Assembly (NCBI GenBank): GCA_947589575.1
Contig: CANQBM010000005.1
Coordinates: 56,674 to 120,673 of the forward strand
DNA from: an uncultured Clostridia bacterium
GTDB taxonomy: Bacteria > Bacillota > Clostridia > Oscillospirales > Acutalibacteraceae
DNA length: 64,000 bases
Direction: 5' to 3'
Position numbers and translations under genes: made by a program. A model generated the notes under the pieces. That model was not told the DNA's origin. It saw only the letters and a list, made by a program, of their open reading frames with translations, and searched no databases. This document shows positions 25,181 to 33,181 of this stretch, in pieces. The stretch's first letter is position 1. Every line of letters starts with the position of its first letter.

Positions 25181-25210
25181 TCATTTTAGGAATATGAGAG
25201 GAGCATTTTT

Positions 25211-25660
25211 ATGGCTATCGGTGAAAGAATAAGATTCTTTAGAAATTTAAGAGGTATGACTCAAAAATATCTCGGTATACAGGTTGGTTTTCCGGAGAAA
25301 ACTGCGGATATTCGTATGGCGCAGTATGAATCAGGTAGCAGAACTCCTAAGGCTGATTTAACAAATAGCCTTGCCGAGGTTTTCGGCGTATCTACAAGCG
25401 CTTTAACCGTACCCGATATTGATAGCTATAACGGCTTAATGCACACCTTGTTTACCCTTGAAGATTTATACGGTCTCAAAATCACTGAGCTTGACGGAGA
25501 AGTATGTCTGCATTTGGACAAGGGTATGGGCGCAAATTACATTACTATGTTTGAAATGTTCACTGCCTGGAAAGAACAGGCTGAGAAGTTGAAAAACGGC
25601 GAAATTTCAAAAGAGGAATACGACCGTTGGCGTTATAACTATCCAAAACTAACCTTTTAG
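25211..25660 (+). CDS. XRE-family regulator of the element
   Basis: The 149-residue protein has an N-terminal XRE helix-turn-helix (residues 5-65, MTQKYLGIQVGFPEKTADIRMAQYESGSRTP, here written as its parts MTQKYLGIQ, AQYESGSRTP). The C-terminal domain contains ITMFEMFTAWKEQAEKL, typical of repressors on clostridial mobile elements. It is divergently transcribed from the integrase operon and probably acts as its repressor. RBS GAGGAGCATTTTT. Confidence 0.75.
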   Translation: MAIGERIRFFRNLRGMTQKYLGIQVGFPEKTADIRMAQYESGSRTPKADLTNSLAEVFGVSTSALTVPDIDSYNGLMHTLFTLEDLYGLKITELDGEVCLHLDKGMGANYITMFEMFTAWKEQAEKLKNGEISKEEYDRWRYNYPKLTF

Positions 25661-25724
25661 TTATATCACTCCTTTTTCACAAAATGAAGTTACATTATAA
25701 GTAGAGTTTTTAAGGAGGACATAT

Positions 25725-25994
25725 ATGAAACGCTTATTTAAAGCGACAAAGCTGGGTTGGGCAAAAGAAAAGGAAGGAATTTGGTTCGATTCTGATGACT
25801 ATACAGAAGAGGAGGCTAAGCAAGAGTTCAAAGAATATCAAGGAACTACTGAGAGAGGTTATCCATATACAGGGTACGAATATGACGGACAGAAATATCA
25901 TGATGTAACCTATTTAGGCGAATTTGAAGATGATGAGATGCCACATAATGATACTGAATTATTAGACATTCTTTCGAAAAAACGTAAAAAATAA
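25725..25994 (+). CDS. Small acidic hypothetical protein
   Basis: The 89-residue protein is not recognised. It is rich in Glu, Asp and Tyr (EEEAKQEFKEYQGTTERG), has no membrane segment or signal peptide, and lies behind a strong AAGGAGGACATAT ribosome site. It follows the XRE regulator by 64 bases and ends at a terminator, so it may be cotranscribed. It could be an element accessory gene. Confidence 0.6.
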   Translation: MKRLFKATKLGWAKEKEGIWFDSDDYTEEEAKQEFKEYQGTTERGYPYTGYEYDGQKYHDVTYLGEFEDDEMPHNDTELLDILSKKRKK

Positions 25995-26000
25995 ACGCTA

Positions 26001-26040
26001 AAAAGGCATTACCGACTGCAAAAGTCAGTAATGCCTTTTT
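26001..26040 (+). terminator. Terminator after the small acidic protein
   Basis: A long stem (26001-26017 with 26023-26039, one mismatch) ends in AATGCCTTTTT. Confidence 0.8.
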
Positions 26041-26106
26041 AGAATTTATTAAGATAATTGTACCCGCAGACCACAGGGAACGCACAATAAATGCGTTTTG
26101 CGGTCT

Positions 26107-26127
26107 GCTATCATTTTGCTATCAAAT
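26107..26127. promoter_or_regulatory. GCTATCA arm-like motifs near guaA
   Basis: Two GCTATCA motifs (26107 and 26118) are 11 bp apart in the same orientation, just like 13466/13477. The 14-mer TTTTGCTATCAAAT is shared exactly with 13462-13475. They are candidate integrase arm-binding sites. Confidence 0.5.
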
Positions 26128-26182
26128 CGGGAATTTTCAAGCCGAAAATCCTTTGTTTATGCGGTTTTTCAAACTTTACGAT

Positions 26183-27712
26183 TTATTCCCACTCGACTGT
26201 GCCAGGGGGTTTTGAGGTTATATCATATACCACTCTGTTTACGTGGCTGACCTCATTTGTTATTCTGTTTGACACCTTTGCAAGAATATCATATGGTATT
26301 TTTGCCCAATCGGCTGTCATAAAATCATCTGTTGTAACAGCTCTGATTGCTACAAGATGGTCATACGTTCTGTGATCACCCATAACGCCTACTGTCTTAA
26401 CGCACGGAAGCACGCAGAAGAACTGAGCGAGATTTTTTTCATATCCGTTTTTTGCCATCTCGTCACGGAGAACCCAGTCGGCATCCTGCAAAACCTTAAT
26501 CTTATCCGCGGTAATTTCACCTATTATTCTTACTCCGAGACCGGGACCTGGAAACGGCTGGCGCCATACAAGCTCTTTTGGGATACCGAGCATTTCACCT
26601 ACACGCCTTACCTCATCCTTAAACAAATCGCAGAGCGGTTCAATGACTCCGAGAAATTCAACATCCTCAGGAATTTTAACTCTGTTGTGGTGTGTTTTAA
26701 TAACGTCTGCGTCGCCCTTGCCCGACTCAATGCAGTCGGGATAAATAGTTCCCTGCGCAAAAAAGCCGAGCTCATCCTGCCGTCTGATTTCATTCCAGAA
26801 CACATTAAAAAATTCCGTTCCGATAATATGCCTCTTTTTTTCAGGATCAACAACACCTTTAAGCTTTTCAAGGAAAAGCTCACCGCAATTTATACGCAGG
26901 AAATTCATATCAAAAAGCGAGGTGAATGTCTTTTCAACAAAATCGCCTTCATCCTTACGCATAAGCCCTTGGTCAACAAAAACACAGGTAAGCTGTTTGC
27001 CGACAGCTCTTGAAAGCAGACCTGCGGCAACCGACGAATCAACACCGCCGGAAAGACCGAGTATAACCTTTTTATCGCCAATTTGTTCTCTGAGCTTAGC
27101 GACTGTATTGTCGATAAAATTATCCATTACCCAGTCGCCCGAACACCGGCAAATCTCATAAAGGAAATTATAGAGAATTTGTGAGCCGAACTGAGTGTGA
27201 GTAACCTCCGGATGAAACTGAACGGCATAAATATTTTTTTCGGTATTTTCCATAGCCGCGCAGGGACAATCGTTGGTTATTCCCGCAATTTCAAAGCCTT
27301 TTGGAGGGATTGAAATATAGTCCGTATGGCTCATCCATACAATAGATTTCTCATCTACACCGCTGAAAAGCTTTGATTTTTTATTATTAGTAAACTCAAT
27401 TTTCCCATACTCGCTGACTGGAGCGGTTTTCACTTCTCCGTCAGCCATCCACGCTATAAGCTGGCATCCGTAGCATATACCTAAAATCGGCACGCCTAAA
27501 TCAAGAATATCTTTAGCATAATGAGGAGAACTCATATCGTAAACGGAGTTAGGTCCGCCTGTAAAAATAATACCTTTATAACCATTATTTTTAATTATAT
27601 CAATAGATGTGGTATAAGGCAGAATTTCAGCGTAAACATGGTGGTCGCGTACCCGCCTTGCGATTAGCTGATTGTACTGACCGCCGAAGTCAAGAACAAG
27701 TATTTTTTCCAT
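26183..27712 (-). CDS. guaA: GMP synthase (glutamine-hydrolysing)
   Basis: This 509-residue enzyme converts XMP to GMP with ATP and glutamine. It has a class I glutamine amidotransferase domain with GICYGCQ and QFHPEVTHT, followed by the PP-loop ATPase domain with GLSGGVDSSV. The start follows GGGGAGGATACA. Its last 11 bp are the core at which the element at 13352-26194 inserted, and the stop codon TAA is intact. It has its own promoter. Confidence 0.97.
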   Translation of the reverse strand: MEKILVLDFGGQYNQLIARRVRDHHVYAEILPYTTSIDIIKNNGYKGIIFTGGPNSVYDMSSPHYAKDILDLGVPILGICYGCQLIAWMADGEVKTAPVSEYGKIEFTNNKKSKLFSGVDEKSIVWMSHTDYISIPPKGFEIAGITNDCPCAAMENTEKNIYAVQFHPEVTHTQFGSQILYNFLYEICRCSGDWVMDNFIDNTVAKLREQIGDKKVILGLSGGVDSSVAAGLLSRAVGKQLTCVFVDQGLMRKDEGDFVEKTFTSLFDMNFLRINCGELFLEKLKGVVDPEKKRHIIGTEFFNVFWNEIRRQDELGFFAQGTIYPDCIESGKGDADVIKTHHNRVKIPEDVEFLGVIEPLCDLFKDEVRRVGEMLGIPKELVWRQPFPGPGLGVRIIGEITADKIKVLQDADWVLRDEMAKNGYEKNLAQFFCVLPCVKTVGVMGDHRTYDHLVAIRAVTTDDFMTADWAKIPYDILAKVSNRITNEVSHVNRVVYDITSKPPGTVEWE

Positions 27713-27749
27713 TGTATCCTCCCCGTAATTATGTAATCAATTTGTGATT

Positions 27750-27778
27750 ATTATATACAATTTACCTTATCATTTCAA
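27750..27778 (-). promoter_or_regulatory. Promoter of guaA
   Basis: On the minus strand TTGAAA (27778-27773) and TATAAT (27755-27750) are spaced by 17 bases. Confidence 0.8.
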
Positions 27779-27852
27779 GAGATTATATTTTTAATTTGCT
27801 TGACAATTATATAGCATTATTAAAAATCTAAACGCGGAATAACATCTGTGTT

Positions 27853-28032
27853 TTAGTTCTGTTTTCTGACAATATCATATTCACTGCCGTCAGGTCGAAA
27901 ATATCTGCATGTCTTATTCTTATCCTGTATAAGCCTCACATACTCGTCCTCATCAAGAACAAGCGAGCAAAAGCTTTCGTCCGTTTCTTCGTCATATTCA
28001 TTATACCAGCATTTTTCACAAAGGCTGTCCAT
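27853..28032 (-). CDS. Cysteine-rich small protein (DUF6472-like)
   Basis: The 59-residue protein has the pattern LCEKCWYNEYDEE, then FCSLVL and TCRYFRPDG, four cysteines likely to bind metal. I recall this as a DUF6472-type protein common in Clostridia with unknown function. I chose the ATG at 28032. It overlaps the 3' end of the YgjV-like gene by 17 bases, which implies coupled expression. Alternative starts lie up to 27 bases upstream. Confidence 0.65.
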   Translation of the reverse strand: MDSLCEKCWYNEYDEETDESFCSLVLDEDEYVRLIQDKNKTCRYFRPDGSEYDIVRKQN

Positions 28033-28546
28033 TATCTGCATCTTCCTTCTTGTATTCAAATCTAAAATAAGCTACGGCGATTGAACCTAAAGTAAATATT
28101 TCTGTCAATACGCCCGCATAAGAACTGCAAACCAAATCGTAAACCGCCCACACGATGCAAACGGGAACAGTAAGACGTCTTACCGTTTTCGGATTTTTAA
28201 AGGCATATGACAGAGTTGAAAGTAGCTTTCCGACAATGGCAAGCAGACTAATAGGTCCGCTCCACGTAAAAGCGCCTGTTACAATTATAATAATAGAAAA
28301 AATTACAACGGCTGTCCTCACGCCTTTTTTATTTTCAACAAGTTTAGCATAAACAACATTCCTGACGCAGCCGATTCCGTTCATTATTGCGCCCGTGTAA
28401 GCGCCAAGCAATATGAACTGCAAAACAAACATCGCATCGCTTGCGCACTTTAAAAGAGTAATGTTCTTATGCCTGTTTGATTGAAAGGTAATAACTGCAA
28501 GCAGAAATCCGATAAAGCCTATTGCCTGAATAATTATATTTTGAAT
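28016..28546 (-). CDS. YgjV-like inner membrane protein, non-ATG start
   Basis: This 176-residue predicted membrane protein has several hydrophobic helices; NRHKNITLL and FILLGAYTGAIMNGIGCVRN match the YgjV family. The first ATG (28432) would remove the first helix and the conserved SNRHK region. The frame stays open upstream to AGGAAG but offers only ATT codons at 28549 and 28546, so an ATT start is proposed (28546, eight bases from the ribosome site). Function is unknown; homologues are called inner membrane proteins. Confidence 0.6.
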   Translation of the reverse strand: MQNIIIQAIGFIGFLLAVITFQSNRHKNITLLKCASDAMFVLQFILLGAYTGAIMNGIGCVRNVVYAKLVENKKGVRTAVVIFSIIIIVTGAFTWSGPISLLAIVGKLLSTLSYAFKNPKTVRRLTVPVCIVWAVYDLVCSSYAGVLTEIFTLGSIAVAYFRFEYKKEDADNGQPL

Positions 28547-28568
28547 AATTACCGCTTCCTTTTATATC

Positions 28569-28596
28569 CAAAAAGGGCAGGATTATATATCCTGCC
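28569..28596 (-). terminator. Terminator after the AICAR transformylase gene
   Basis: GGCAGGAT (28576-28583) pairs with ATCCTGCC (28589-28596); on the minus strand CTTTTT follows at once. The ygjV-like frame begins 20-odd bases later. Confidence 0.8.
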
Positions 28597-28618
28597 GCAT
28601 AATTTAATTATTTTATTA

Positions 28619-29794
28619 TTAATGATGGAATAATCTTATACCCGTCATTGCCATTGCGATACCGAAGCTGTCGCAGCATTCAATAACGGCATCGTCTCTT
28701 ACAGAACCGCCGGGCTGTGCAATATACTTAACACCTGAACGAACGGCTCTTTCAATATTATCTTCAAACGGGAAGAAGGCGTCAGAACCGAGCGCAACAT
28801 TTGCCATTTTTTCATGCCATGCTTTTTTCTCCTCCTTGGTAAACGGAGCGGGACATTCGGTAAAATACCTCTGCCATACGCCGTCTTTGAGCAAGTCCTC
28901 ATACTCGTCGGAAATATAAAGGTCAATAGCGTTATCAGCGTCACACTTGCGTATACCGTCAATAAACGGAAGATTGATTACCTTTTCGTTGCGGCGAAGC
29001 CATAGATTATCAGCTTTATTTCCCGCAAGACGTGTGCAGTGTATACGGCTCTGCTGGCCCGCGCCGACTCCGATTGTCTGTCCGCCCATAGCGTAGCAAA
29101 CGGAATTTGACTGTGTATATTTAAGTGTAATTAAAGAGATAAGCAAATCAATCTTTGCGATTTCGGGAATATCTTTTACCTTAGTCGGCATATCATTGAA
29201 AAGCTCCATAGTCATTTTTGCATCGTTTCTCTTCTGCTCAAACTTTATGCCGAAAACCTGCTTTGTCTCTGTAATTTCAGGCTCATAGCTTGGGTCGATT
29301 TTAATAATCAGATAGTTTCCCCTTCTTTTTGACTTAAGAATTTCAAGAGCCTCGTCCGTATATGACGGAGCAATAATACCGTCACTGACTTCTTTTACAA
29401 GGAATTTTGCAACTGACGCGTCGCACTCGTCGCTGAGAGCGGCAAAATCACCGAAGGAGGAAACTCTGTCACAACCTCTTGCGCGGACATACGCCTGCGC
29501 AATCGGAGAAAGCTCCAAATCCTCAGGCACCATGCACACCTTTCTGTCCATTTCGTCAAGCGGCTTAGCAACTGCTGCACCTGCCGGTGAAACGTGTTTA
29601 AAGGAGGCGGCGCTCGGCAATCCCGTTGCTTCCTTAAGTTCCCTTACAAGCTGCCATGAGTTAAACGCGTCCAAAAGGTTTATGTAACCTGCCGCTCCGT
29701 TTAAAATCTCAAACGGCAGTTCCTTGCCGTCCATATGTATTCTTGCGGGGTTTTGATTTGGATTACAACCGTATTTAAGTTTATATTCTGTCAT
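28619..29794 (-). CDS. Stand-alone AICAR formyltransferase (PurH C-domain type)
   Basis: The 391-residue protein corresponds only to the AICAR transformylase half of PurH, which adds the formyl group from 10-formyl-tetrahydrofolate in purine synthesis. It starts TEYKLKYGCNPNQNPARI and contains SFKHVSPAGAAVA, the catalytic Lys-His segment, and SDAFFPFEDN near the end. There is no IMP cyclohydrolase domain, so that step must be encoded elsewhere. RBS GCAGGAGGGACTGAAAT. It diverges from the ATP-grasp operon. Confidence 0.9.
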   Translation of the reverse strand: MTEYKLKYGCNPNQNPARIHMDGKELPFEILNGAAGYINLLDAFNSWQLVRELKEATGLPSAASFKHVSPAGAAVAKPLDEMDRKVCMVPEDLELSPIAQAYVRARGCDRVSSFGDFAALSDECDASVAKFLVKEVSDGIIAPSYTDEALEILKSKRRGNYLIIKIDPSYEPEITETKQVFGIKFEQKRNDAKMTMELFNDMPTKVKDIPEIAKIDLLISLITLKYTQSNSVCYAMGGQTIGVGAGQQSRIHCTRLAGNKADNLWLRRNEKVINLPFIDGIRKCDADNAIDLYISDEYEDLLKDGVWQRYFTECPAPFTKEEKKAWHEKMANVALGSDAFFPFEDNIERAVRSGVKYIAQPGGSVRDDAVIECCDSFGIAMAMTGIRLFHH

Positions 29795-29852
29795 ATTTCA
29801 GTCCCTCCTGCTATTTTAATAATTATTAATATTGATATTTTATACTATTACA

Positions 29853-29881
29853 TTGAAAAAAGCAAGGCAGAATGTTACAAT
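29853..29881 (+). promoter_or_regulatory. Promoter of the ATP-grasp operon
   Basis: TTGAAA (29853-29858) and TACAAT (29876-29881) are spaced by 17 bases, 22 bases before the ATG. Confidence 0.65.
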
Positions 29882-29902
29882 ATATTTTACGGAGATAAAG
29901 AA

Positions 29903-30721
29903 ATGACAGGTATTTTAGCAGTTAATCACTTTTTAACCGGCAGTAAATTCAATGAGCTTCATTCTCATATTATATCTGCCGCTGAAAAAATGAATATTAA
30001 TTTAATACTTAAGACAAATCTTGAGCTTGCATTAAAAGAAGAAACGGCTGATTTTGTACTGTTCTGGGATAAGGATATTAACCTTGCGAAAAGGCTTGAA
30101 AAAAGAGGGATTCCTGTTTTCAATTCATCAAGAGCAATCGGGCTTTGCGATGATAAGGCAAAAACCTTTATTGAGCTTGACGGCATTGTTCCTCAGCCAC
30201 AGACGCTTATTGCGCCGAAATGCTTTTTCAAATCGGATATGAGCAAATTTGTTTCTCAGGCTGCCGAAATACTCGGCTTGCCTCTTGTTTTTAAGGAGTG
30301 TTTCGGCTCCTTCGGCGAGCAGGTTCATCTTTGCGGCAGTTTTGATGAAATCATAAATCTTATTACCGAGAAACCGTTTATTCTTCAAAAATATATAGGA
30401 GAAAGCAGAGGCAGAGATACGCGCCTTGAAATTGTCGGCGGGAAATGCGTTGCAGCAGTTAAAAGAGAAAATAAAAATGATTTCCGCTCAAATGTTACAA
30501 ACGGCGGAAAAATGACGCCGTACACACCAAACGCGAAAGAAATCAAGACAGCTGTAACTGCTTGCGATACACTTGGCCTTACCTTTGGCGGGGTTGATAT
30601 TCTTGAAAACGGTATGGTGTGCGAGGTCAATTCAAACGCTCATATTATAAACATAATGAACTGCACAAAAATTGATATTGCGCCGCTGGTTTTAAATGAA
30701 ATAATGGAGAAAATCAAATGA
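29903..30721 (+). CDS. RimK-like ATP-grasp ligase (first)
   Basis: The 272-residue protein has the ATP-grasp fold of the RimK glutamate-ligase group. It has a substrate-binding N-terminal half, then ATP-grasp motifs VFKECFGSFGEQV, the RGRDTRLEIVGGK block and a late NSNAHIINI loop. Such enzymes form amide bonds by activating a carboxylate with ATP. The ATG at 29903 follows GGAGATAAAGAA; a longer open frame starts before the promoter and is rejected. Its TGA overlaps the next gene by four bases. Substrate unknown. Confidence 0.8.
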   Translation: MTGILAVNHFLTGSKFNELHSHIISAAEKMNINLILKTNLELALKEETADFVLFWDKDINLAKRLEKRGIPVFNSSRAIGLCDDKAKTFIELDGIVPQPQTLIAPKCFFKSDMSKFVSQAAEILGLPLVFKECFGSFGEQVHLCGSFDEIINLITEKPFILQKYIGESRGRDTRLEIVGGKCVAAVKRENKNDFRSNVTNGGKMTPYTPNAKEIKTAVTACDTLGLTFGGVDILENGMVCEVNSNAHIINIMNCTKIDIAPLVLNEIMEKIK

Positions 30722-31443
30722 GCGGCGCGCTGATTTATACCAAAAAAGAGGCGGAGAGAAATTCGTTTGCCGTTGAAAAATTCAGGAAAAATCTTGATGT
30801 ATTTTTAGCCGATGAAAATTACAGAGGCAGGGCTGATTTTGTAATTAACAGAACTAATGATTATAAAACAGCGGAATTTTTTGAAAATCAAGGTATCAGG
30901 GTTTTCAACCCGTCGGGCCTTTCAAAGCTTGCAAATAATAAACAGGCGTGCTATGAATTTATGAGAAAAAACGGTATTCCGATTATGCCTGTAAATTATT
31001 CTAAAACGCCCGCGGTAAAAAAGCCTGTTGACGGTCACGGCGGCGAAAATGTAACAATGATTACCCTACCGGAGCCGTTTGAAAAAGATTATGTTTACCA
31101 GATGCCGTGCGATACCTTAGGCAGGGATTTGAGAGTGTGGGTTATCGGAGACGAAATTATTACCTCTATACTGCGTGAAAGCGACACCGACTTTCGCTCA
31201 AACTTTTGTCTCGGCGGACATGCAGTACCTTATAAAATGAATAACGCGGAAACGGTGCTTGTTAAAAAAATCATAAATTTAATTGACAGCGACTATATCG
31301 GAATAGACTTAATTTACCACAAAGGCAAGCCTGTTTTTAATGAAATTGAGGACACGGTCGGCGCGCGAACGGTTTATGAAAAAACCGATATTGATATTAT
31401 TAAGCTGTATTGTAATTATATAAAAAAGGAGCTTGGTAAATGA
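30718..31443 (+). CDS. RimK-like ATP-grasp ligase (second)
   Basis: The 241-residue protein shares its fold and catalytic blocks with the gene upstream (GRDLRVWVIGDE, DTDFRSNFCLGG, FNEIEDTVGARTVYE), but it is shorter and clearly diverged. Overlaps of four bases at both ends show tight translational coupling. Two related ligases in one operon suggest sequential amide bond formation on a small molecule or peptide, or a heteromeric enzyme. That is inference; neither substrate is known. Confidence 0.78.
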   Translation: MSGALIYTKKEAERNSFAVEKFRKNLDVFLADENYRGRADFVINRTNDYKTAEFFENQGIRVFNPSGLSKLANNKQACYEFMRKNGIPIMPVNYSKTPAVKKPVDGHGGENVTMITLPEPFEKDYVYQMPCDTLGRDLRVWVIGDEIITSILRESDTDFRSNFCLGGHAVPYKMNNAETVLVKKIINLIDSDYIGIDLIYHKGKPVFNEIEDTVGARTVYEKTDIDIIKLYCNYIKKELGK

Positions 31444-31832
31444 AATATACCATGACGGTCAATAACAGTGAACAATATATTGAAAAACTTGAAAAAAGCA
31501 AAATGTTCACCTTTAAAAAAAGTATATCGGGACTCAGTCTTAGGTATAACGGTATATTTACATTAATCGGCAATCAAAAAATTAATGTCATTAAATTATC
31601 GGATACTGAAATTGAAATAAATATTATATCGGGTGCTTTTATACCTGTAATCTCATCAATGTTTACAATATTTTTCTGGGCGCTCGGTATTGCTTTATTA
31701 ATAAAATCAAGTCTTAATATTTTGTTAATTATCCTTATATTTTTATTACCGTCAGTAATATGGATTTTGCAATATATTTTTAACAAGACAGTAAACAATC
31801 AAATTTTAACGGATTTAAAAAAGTTTAAATAA
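31440..31832 (+). CDS. Small membrane protein of the ATP-grasp operon
   Basis: The 130-residue protein is not recognised. It has a charged N-terminal half and two adjacent hydrophobic segments near residues 60-100 (PVISSMFTIFFWALGIALLI and NILLIILIFLLPSVIWIL), so it is probably a two-helix membrane protein. It starts inside the stop of the second ligase gene (ATGA overlap), so it is part of the same operon and may export or anchor the product. Confidence 0.6.
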   Translation: MKYTMTVNNSEQYIEKLEKSKMFTFKKSISGLSLRYNGIFTLIGNQKINVIKLSDTEIEINIISGAFIPVISSMFTIFFWALGIALLIKSSLNILLIILIFLLPSVIWILQYIFNKTVNNQILTDLKKFK

Positions 31833-31856
31833 ATTTTTAATTGATTATATTAACAT

Positions 31857-31896
31857 AAAAAATTCGCCTCTGCGTTAAGCAGTGGCGGATTTTTTA
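31857..31896. terminator. Bidirectional terminator in the agrC end
   Basis: TTCGCCTCTGC (31863-31873) pairs with GCAGTGGCGGA (31879-31889) with one mismatch, and A/T runs lie on both sides. It ends the ATP-grasp operon. On the minus strand the agrC stop codon (31875-31877) falls in its loop. Confidence 0.8.
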
Positions 31897-33179
31897 TTGT
31901 CTATTAAAATCACTGTTGTTGAAAATTCCCTGTCCCCTTGATTATAATCCCATCCCAAATCTCCGTCGTATTTTTTAATTACTCTTGCAACACTCTTCAT
32001 TCCTAAGCCGTGGAGCTTTTTGTTTTTCTTTGTAGTTTTTAATTCAAAATCAGTTGCAACCGGAGGGGTATCACAACTGTTTACAACATTTATTAAATCA
32101 TATGTGTTTCTGTGCCCAGTAACCAAAGAAACTTTCTTTTCGTCTGATTTTTGAGCCGCTTCTAAAGCATTATCAAGAATATTTCCGAGTATCGTGACAA
32201 GATCATTGTTATCCAAAAACTTAAAATTTGCCAGCTTAACATCAAAGGTAAACTTAACTTCCTTAATTTTACATTCGGTCACATATTTGTTAATAATAAC
32301 ATCCAACATATGATTGCCGCTGTGGCAAACCTTAGTGTATTCTTTAAGCTGATTTGTCAGCTTAGATAAATATTCCGCAATCAGCGGATTGTCGTTCAGT
32401 TTTTGGATAGCTTCAAGGTGATTTCTGGTATCGTGAGCATAAATCATCAAATCCTCGTTTTGCCTTTTGAGAATTTCATAATATGTTTTTTCTGTATCAA
32501 ACAGGATTATTTCATTTTCAAGTGAGGCGAGCTTGTTTTCTTTTTCAATATTATGCTGATAGATTATAAACAGGACTACGATTGACAAAAAGAGCAGAGC
32601 GCTGACGATTGATAAAGCAAACTGTTGCGAATCGCTTATATTTGACTGCGCGCATATACTCCAGAAAACTAACAAAGAACCTACAACAACTATAGGGTAA
32701 AAAAACAATCCTATCGGGAATTTAATATTGCCTTCGTCTTTTTTAATAAACCTTGCCAAGATTAGACAGGTTAGAAAATATAAGGCTTTGCTTATTGAGC
32801 CTTCTATAAGTAATATTGAAATATTATTAATATATGCCGTTGTTTCATTTTTCGTTATCAGAGATATAATAAAAATTGTAACAAATTCTAATGCTGTCAT
32901 AAATACATTTAAAATTATTGAATAAAAAATAACTCTTGATAATTTTATATTAAATGAATATATCACAAACAGCAGATTAATTAAGAAAAAGCATACAACA
33001 TTTAGCAAAATTATGTTTTCAAAAACAATATCAATAAATGCACCAAATTCAAATAATAATGTTCCGATTAAAATACAGATTTTTTCATCTTTTTTCTTAG
33101 TTGCCATCTGTGAGAAAAAGTTATATGAAATCAGCATTTCAATAAAATATGTAACTATAATTGCCAGATTATAAGCCAT
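31875..33179 (-). CDS. agrC: AgrC-type sensor histidine kinase
   Basis: The 434-residue kinase has about six transmembrane helices in residues 1-205, a linker coiled coil and a GHKL-type kinase domain. The phosphoacceptor region is YAHDTRNHLEAI (H249), the N-box ILGNILDNALEAA (329-342), followed by LHGLGMKSV. This is the arrangement of receptors for cyclic autoinducing peptides. The gene is 2 bases downstream of agrA and ends inside a terminator. The pairing with agrD/agrB at 34507-35245 supports the role. Confidence 0.85.
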   Translation of the reverse strand: MAYNLAIIVTYFIEMLISYNFFSQMATKKKDEKICILIGTLLFEFGAFIDIVFENIILLNVVCFFLINLLFVIYSFNIKLSRVIFYSIILNVFMTALEFVTIFIISLITKNETTAYINNISILLIEGSISKALYFLTCLILARFIKKDEGNIKFPIGLFFYPIVVVGSLLVFWSICAQSNISDSQQFALSIVSALLFLSIVVLFIIYQHNIEKENKLASLENEIILFDTEKTYYEILKRQNEDLMIYAHDTRNHLEAIQKLNDNPLIAEYLSKLTNQLKEYTKVCHSGNHMLDVIINKYVTECKIKEVKFTFDVKLANFKFLDNNDLVTILGNILDNALEAAQKSDEKKVSLVTGHRNTYDLINVVNSCDTPPVATDFELKTTKKNKKLHGLGMKSVARVIKKYDGDLGWDYNQGDREFSTTVILIDNKKSATA

Positions 33180-33181
33180 AA

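Larger units (their letters stand above)
13352..26194. mobile_element. Mobilizable element integrated at the 3' end of guaA
   Basis: The segment is bounded by the 11-bp core repeat. GCTATCA motifs spaced by 11 bp sit near both ends. At the guaA side it carries a tyrosine recombinase, a small HTH protein, a ribbon-helix-helix relaxosome-like protein, a RepA-like ATPase, a MobV-type relaxase and TnpV. The cargo is a restriction-modification operon with an AAA ATPase. No conjugation (type IV secretion) genes are present, so it would need a helper to transfer. The guaA stop codon is preserved. Confidence 0.65.

Noticed and set aside
26091..26375. Rightward ORF across the guaA junction
   Set aside because: It is opposite the guaA end and depends on the att region; nothing recognisable.
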